Of a DNA stretch of 64,000 bases, positions 58,741 through 64,000 are shown piece after piece (positions within the stretch are counted from its first letter, which is position 1; each line of letters starts with the position of its first letter). Origin of the DNA: Cryptomeria japonica. Taxonomy: Eukaryota; Streptophyta; Pinopsida; Cupressales; Cupressaceae. Location of the stretch: assembly GCF_030272615.1 (NCBI RefSeq), contig NC_081410.1, forward strand, positions 568,187,152 through 568,251,151, in the 5' to 3' direction. The translations under genes and the position numbers were made by a program. The notes beneath the pieces are model-generated. The model was given only the letters and a program-made list of their open reading frames with translations. It searched no databases and was not told the DNA's origin.

Positions 58741-61700
58741 ACCTCATAGAGTGTCTGGTATATATATAGTGGGGCATCATTTCATATGATAGGAGTTAGA
58801 GAGTATTTCTCCAATTACAAGGAGGAGAACACCAGAATCCGAATCTCTATGGGAAACTTGTCCAAACTCAACCCAATTGAGAAAGGGACTATTCAGTTTT
58901 AGAGGGAGAATGGAAAGCTAATTTCCCTTCATGATGTGTTGCATGTGTCAGGCTTAGGCATGACTCTGATTTCCATATTTGTCCTTCAGGATAAAGGCTA
59001 CAATGTACTCTTTAGAGGGGCTCATGTGTTGATCAAGCAGAAGGATTGGAAATCACCCATAACTATTGGAGTTAGGAGTGGTCGACTTTATAGGTTGTAG
59101 TTTGATACTCCTAAGGCACTCATGAGCAACAATAATCCTATAGATCTTGGAGAGCTATGGCATAGGAGGATGGGCCATATACATCATGGAGCACTTAAAT
59201 TGCTTCATGAGACTGTGACAGGTGTTCTAGAGGTGAGCACAGAGCACGATGATGTATGTAAGGGATGTGTGTTGGGGAAGTTTGCAAAAGCATCTTTTCC
59301 AAGGAGTGACACTCAATCTGAGGGTGTTCTTGATCTAGTACATTCAAATATATGTGGGCCAATGTCGATGAAGTCTGTCAAAGGATACGAGTACTATGTT
59401 ACTTTTATTGATGACTTTTCTAGGAAGACTTGGATATACTTCTTGAAGACCAAGGATGAGGTTTTCAGTCGCTTCCAAGAGTTCAAGACTCTTGTGGAGA
59501 ATTCAACAGGAAGGAAGATAAAGGTTCTTCAGTCAGACAATGGAGGCGAGTACAAAGGGAATGAATTCCAAGAGTTTTGTACGAAGGAAGAAATCAAGAG
59601 AGAGTTGAGTGTTCCTTACAACCCACAACAAAATGGGGTTGCTAAGAGGAAGAATCGGTCCATATCGGAGGCAGCAAGGGCTATGCTACATGATTGGGAC
59701 CTGCCCCACTACTTATGGGCAGAAGTATGTAGTACGACAATATACATACAAAACAGGGTTCCACATAAGGCACTAGGGAAGATGACACCAGAGGAAGCTT
59801 TTACAGGAAAGAAGCCAGATGTCAGTCACTTTAGGATATTTGGGAGTTTGGCATATTGTCATATTCCAAGGGATACACGTACCAAGTTAGATCAGACTGC
59901 AGAGAGGGGGTACTTTGTGGGGTACAGTGAAACCTCAAAGGCATATCAGATATTTATTCCAGGGACCAGGAGGATTATAGTCATGCGTGATGTCAAGTTC
60001 ATGGAGGACAAGGCATTTAGGAGGTCCAGAGATTTGCCAACAAAGCATCAGAGTGACCAGCTAATAGAAGCTCCAAGGATAGCTCAACCGAGTCAAGGAC
60101 AACAAAGCTCGAGTACGGTCACTAGTACCAGTATAGGCTCAGGTGGTGAGAGTTCACAAAGTATGGAGCAACATGTGCAGGAAGAGATGCATCAAGAAGA
60201 CATGGAGGTTGACATTTCATCCTCTACAGTTGGGAGTAGGAACCGTGAGGTTCAGCAAACACAAAAGAATACTCAGGAGTTAGTGGGTACTCCTAGGAGG
60301 AGTAGTAGACAACGGAGACAACCAGCCAGATATGATGACTATGTTGCATTAGTTAGTCAGTTGGTAGATAGAGAACCTTCTAGCTATCAAGAGGCTGCAC
60401 AATATCAGGTGTGGCAAGATGCAATGGTTGAGAAATATACCTCAATAATGCATAATGATGTATGGGAGGTAGTTCCTAGACCAACAGATAGGGTTGTGGT
60501 TGGATCGCGTTGGATCTACAAGATCAAGCATGGTGCAGATGGTAGCATCGAGAAATACAAGGCAAGGTTTGTGGCAAAGGGGTTCTTTTAGAAGGAGGGA
60601 ATCGACTATGAGGAGACATTTTCTCTAGTGGCCGGGTATACTTCTATATGAGCTATAATCTCAGTTTCAGCATAGATGGGATGGCAGATCCATCAAATGG
60701 ATGTCAAGACAACATTCCTAAATGGCGAGTTGAAAGAGGAGGTATACATAGAACAACCAGAAGGCTTTGTAGCACATAGCACAAAGAACCACATGTGTAG
60801 ATTAAAGAGAGTTTTGTACAGACTCAAGCAGGTTCCTAGAGTGTGGTATGAGCGCATTGATAGTTATTTGCAGGAAATGGGCTTTGTGAAGAGTGAGGCA
60901 GATGCTAATCTCTACTACTTGGTGGTTGGGGGTGAGATTCTCATTCTTGTTCTATATGTGGATGACTTGTTTCTAACAAGTTCGCTGGGGCTCATAGAAG
61001 AGTGCAAGAGGGACCTTGTAGCAGAGTTTGAGATGAAGGATTTGAGACTTATGCACTACTTTCTAGGCATGGAGGTATGGCAAACAGATGGAGAGATTTT
61101 CCTTGGACAAGGGAAATATTGCATAGAAATCTTGAAAAGGTTCAAGATGGAGGATTGCAAAGCCATGTCTACACCTATGATCACGAATTGGAGGAAGGTA
61201 GACACATCTAGGGAGAAGGATGTAGATCCCACCTTATACAGGCAGTTGATTGGTTCTCTCATGTATTTGGTCAACACCAAGCCAAATATAGCATTTGTAG
61301 TAAACTCTCTTAGTCAGTTCATGGTTGAGCCAAAGGGAGTACATTGGACAGCGGCAAAGCATGTGTTGCGTTATTTGCGAGGTACAATCGAGTATGGGAT
61401 TAGGTATGCTCAAGGTGAAGGAATCAGGTTGATGGGCTATACTGACGCAAATTGGGCAAGTAGTACAACAGACAAGAGAAGCACTTCAGGGTGTTGTTTC
61501 AGTCTGGGATCAGGAGTTGTCTCTTGGTTCAGCAGGAAGCAGAAGTCTGTGGCTCTGAGTTTTGCAGAGTCAAAATACATAGCAGCTAGCATGGCGACAT
61601 GTGAAGCTATATGGCTTCAGAAGTTGCTAGTAGCCTTGTTTGGTCAGAAGGTGGAGACTACAATGATACACTGCGACAATTAGAGTTGCATCAAGTTGAC

Positions 61701-61920
61701 TGAGAATCCGGTGTTTCATGATAGGTTGAAACATATAGACATCAGGTATCACTTCATCAGAGATTGTGTACAACAGGGGATTGTTCAGCTACAGTTTATA
61801 CCTACAGATCAGCAGGTAGCAGACATTTTGACAAAGGCATTGGGGAAGGCGAAATTCATCTTCTTCAGAGAGAAGTTGGGTTTCATGCATAACAACTTCC
61901 TCGCTAAGAGGGAGTGTTAG
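58741..61920 (+). pseudogene. Copia-3 protease, integrase, RT and RNase H, interrupted
   Basis: One frame with stops at 58747, 58900, 59098, 60589, 60649, 60673 and 61681; longest open part 59122-60591 (489 codons). The protease active site reads YSGAS instead of DSGAS. The integrase zinc region is present (WHRRMGH ... CKGC). Of the catalytic triad, the first residue is asparagine (HSNICG), the second is intact (SDNGGEY) and the third is lysine (NGVAKRKNR). RT has MDVKTTFLNG and YVDDLFLT, so its catalytic aspartates remain. RNase H has DANWASS and HCDN. The natural stop TAG (61918-61920) lies inside the first bases of the 3' LTR. Confidence 0.93.
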
Positions 61921-62571
61921 TTTGGTTAGCTAGGACAACTGGTTATCCATATGTAATAATAGTTTGGTTAGCTAGGACAACTGGTTCTCCATATCTAATA
62001 ATTAGTAAATAATTGTTTGCTAAACAAATTTTGTTAGATAGGGACAATTATTTGTTAATTATTTGATCTCTTTTAGAAACTTCTAGCAACCAATTTTGTT
62101 AGGGTTGTTTAGTTGTTATTAATCTCAGCCGTTGATTGAGAATTAATCTTGGCTGTTGGTTTTCCAACGAGAGTAGTATAAAAAGGGTCAAGGGTCATTT
62201 GAAGTATATGAAGTTTGTGGAGAAACTTGCAGTGTTAGCAAGGGCGCAGTGATAGCGTTGGGATAGTAGCAGGGTGGAATCTCAGCAAGAGAAATTGGGA
62301 GGTTGTCGAAGCTCTGCCAGTAAGAGGCAAGCAGTATTTGTATCTCTTGATTTGTTGTAGTTAATATATATTCCTCATCTGCAGTACTGGTTTTCCCTTC
62401 GGGGTTTTTCTAGGGACAATTGTCCAAAATATTGTGTCACTGTGTTGCATATTTCTTTCCACGTGTTTTTATTTGTGAAGTTGCAACAGTGTTATTTTTC
62501 AGTATTTCGCAGTTAAATAAACTTTATGAGATAGAAGATTAATAATCAGTAACTGCAATAGAATTTTTACA
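61915..62571 (+). repeat. 3' LTR of Copia-3
   Basis: Starts TGTTAGTTTGG. The text TTTGGTTAGCTAGGACAACT occurs twice, about 42 bp apart, near its start, which accounts for the extra length over the 5' LTR. Its TATA box is at 62177-62186, about 1.1 kb upstream of the phosphate carrier ATG, in the same direction. Confidence 0.92.
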
Positions 62572-63322
62572 CATTGGTCACATTTTATAAAGACCAGCCG
62601 ATTTCTACAGTCTAAACAAAGACTCGATAGAAAGTCAAATAAAATATGTGCTTATTTTTGTTTTACTTCTCAACCCATTTTTTCATTTGAGTGCTTCGCA
62701 AGTCAGTCTTTTCCACACGTTTTTTCAGAACCTTCTTTCAGACTTTACTAGACTCAAATTCAGTTAAATATTTTAAATAAACGTTTGACTGGTTAACATT
62801 GCTAAATCTAGTTTTTGACTAAACGTGCAACCTTTAGGTTCATCCATGACGAAACTAAAAAGATACGGCAATGAGTATGAGCTCATGGATCACGTCTTCC
62901 AAAAAATTTGGCAATTAAATTTTCCTGTCATTTACTGAAGGGACTCAAATTCTCAGACGTGTAACGTGCAGATTCATTTCAGGGAGTTTGGTGTGCATTC
63001 CAGAAAGCTTGGCCTGGTCCTTTTTGACTAGTATCTAAGTCAAAAAGCATACTAACATCAGCCATTGGAGTGATCTACCCGGAAGATGCCAGTCAGAGCA
63101 TTACCTGATCAAATGAAATACTGCAACAGAGCTCCAAAATTGAATGAGAGCTGAGCCTATATATGTACAAATTCCCCTGCACTTCTTGTTATGTAATTGG
63201 TTTCCAAGCCATCCTTGGTATATCTTTGGGTTGAGAGGGATTTGTGAAAACAAAAAAGATTCAATCTTTCAGAACTGATCTTCTACAAAAAGATTGAATC
63301 TTTCAGAACTGATCTTCTACAG
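62572..63322 (+). promoter_or_regulatory. Upstream region of the phosphate carrier gene
   Basis: 750 bp between Copia-3 and the ATG. A TATA-like word (TATATATG, 63159-63166) lies about 160 bp upstream of the ATG and would place transcription start near 63190. The region is less AT-rich than the surroundings. The exact promoter is not proven. Confidence 0.5.
63253..63320 (+). repeat. 34-bp tandem duplication in the phosphate carrier leader
   Basis: Two units (63253-63286 and 63287-63320) end two bases before the ATG. They differ at one base in the centre of a 15-base palindrome: AAAGATTCAATCTTT in the first, AAAGATTGAATCTTT in the second. Confidence 0.95.
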
Positions 63323-64000
63323 ATGGCCATGATGAAGAAGCATCAGTGTGAAACTATTGTTCCAAGTCATCTGTATTATTCATCTGGTAAAGTTGAGAAT
63401 CCTTTTATGGTAGCATCACCTAGTGAGCCCAATAAGATTGCCATGTTCAGTCCAGCATATTATGGTGCATCTGCCATTGGAGGAATTCTCAGTTGTGGGC
63501 CTACTCATACCGCCGTTACCCCTCTAGATGTTATCAAATGTAGCATGCAGGTAAAGTTAGACTTTTATTCCTTTGAGATTTCTGCATGTTAATCATATTT
63601 CTAGAATCTAGATATACAAATTCCGTGAAAAAAAAAATTTATTTCCAATGTTTCAGGTCTGCCTTCTATATGACTTCTACAGATATTTCATTGATCCAGA
63701 TATCCCTGAAGAGAGTTGTAGAAGGTAGACCCCAAATTTTGGGAAGAAAAGAGAACTAACATACTACCACTATCCTATTATAGTGTTATTTGTCCTTGAA
63801 TGACTGTGGGTTTGATTTGATAAATTAATTTAATTGTTATAACATATGTGTGTACATTGTTTTCCCCAGATTGATCCTGTAAAATACAAAAATATCTCTA
63901 GTAGTTTTCGGGTAATGATGAGAGAGCAAGGATTGAAGGGGTTTTCCAGGGGATGGGCTCCAACTTTTTTGGGGTACAGTGCACAAGGGGGCTTCAAATA
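63323..64000 (+). CDS. PHT3: Mitochondrial phosphate carrier protein, 5' part
   Basis: Exon 1 is 63323-63550 (76 codons), ending at donor CAG|GTAAAG. Exon 2 starts at 63870 after TTTTCCCCAG and runs past the window end; phase is 0. The joined product contains the first half of a mitochondrial carrier repeat: SPAYYGASAIGGILSCG, the signature PLDVIK (Px[DE]xx[KR]), then IDPVKYKNISS, EQGLKGFSRGW and LGYSAQGGFKY. This matches plant mitochondrial phosphate carriers of the PHT3/MPT group, which bring phosphate into the matrix for ATP synthesis across the inner membrane. The N-terminal extension is short (about 40 residues), more like the shorter paralogues than the long presequence forms; which paralogue is not decided. 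The intron is 319 bp. Copia-3 lies 750 bp upstream. Confidence 0.93.
63551..63869 (+). other. Intron 1 of the phosphate carrier gene
   Basis: GT at 63551 and AG at 63868-63869, 319 bp. It contains an exon-like segment at 63657-63724 with its own acceptor (TGTTTCAG) and donor (GAAG|GTAGAC). Confidence 0.85.

Larger units (their letters stand above)
57136..62571 (+). mobile_element. Copia-3, full-length but inactivated Ty1/Copia element
   Basis: LTRs at 57136-57751 (616 bp) and 61915-62571 (657 bp, longer through a tandem duplication) flank one gag-pol frame. A purine tract (AAGAGGGAG) abuts the 3' LTR. The primer site after the 5' LTR (TGGTATAAGACC) is a changed initiator-Met type. Roughly 30 LTR differences by eye (about 5%) suggest moderate age. 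Flanking words CACCG and CATTG could be one target duplication with two C-to-T changes. Inactivated by eight nonsense codons, one frameshift and lost catalytic residues. Confidence 0.93.

Overview
This window looks like intergenic DNA of a seed plant with a large, repeat-rich genome. A conifer-type gymnosperm fits best, but that is inference from the AT-rich text, the LTR-element load and the gene sparsity; no species marker was seen. Only two host genes are well supported. One is a single-exon F-box gene on the minus strand (29095-30327). The other is the 5' end of a mitochondrial phosphate carrier gene on the plus strand (63323 to the window edge, one intron). Most of the rest is retrotransposon sequence in several states of decay.

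Layout. 1-4530: degraded Ty1/Copia element (family 1, copy a, minus strand), cut by the window start and ending at its gag start in a 138-bp tandem array (4533-5540). 9200-17257: large LTR element (minus strand) with 1.2-kb LTRs. It carries a coiled-coil protein with about five zinc knuckles and a broken reading frame of about 1,100 codons of unknown family, and I find no pol. 21390-22017: possible solo LTR. 26080-27310: very AT-rich imperfect tandem array. 28895-30327: F-box gene with short tandem repeats behind its 3' end. 32239-34450: LTR element whose two 1-kb LTRs flank only 155 bp.

36495-48090 is a nested block on the minus strand. A LINE RNase H remnant is split by a complete 373-bp TRIM. 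A second copy of Copia family 1 abuts the LINE, and its LTR is split by a structurally complete, recently inserted Copia-2 (38112-44166, target duplication CCCCA, two LTR differences in 318 bp). 48508-50739: non-coding LTR element with 329-bp LTRs and target duplication GTATA. 57136-62571: Copia-3 (plus strand), full length but with 8 nonsense codons, one frameshift and lost protease and integrase catalytic residues. It ends about 750 bp upstream of the phosphate carrier start codon.

Most of the LTR elements carry a primer site of the initiator-tRNA-Met type (TGGTATCAGAGC or a close variant). Four of them have little or no pol and would need enzymes from other elements. The best candidate for something little described is the 9200-17257 element. 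No CRISPR, tRNA, rRNA or bacterial-type operon was seen.
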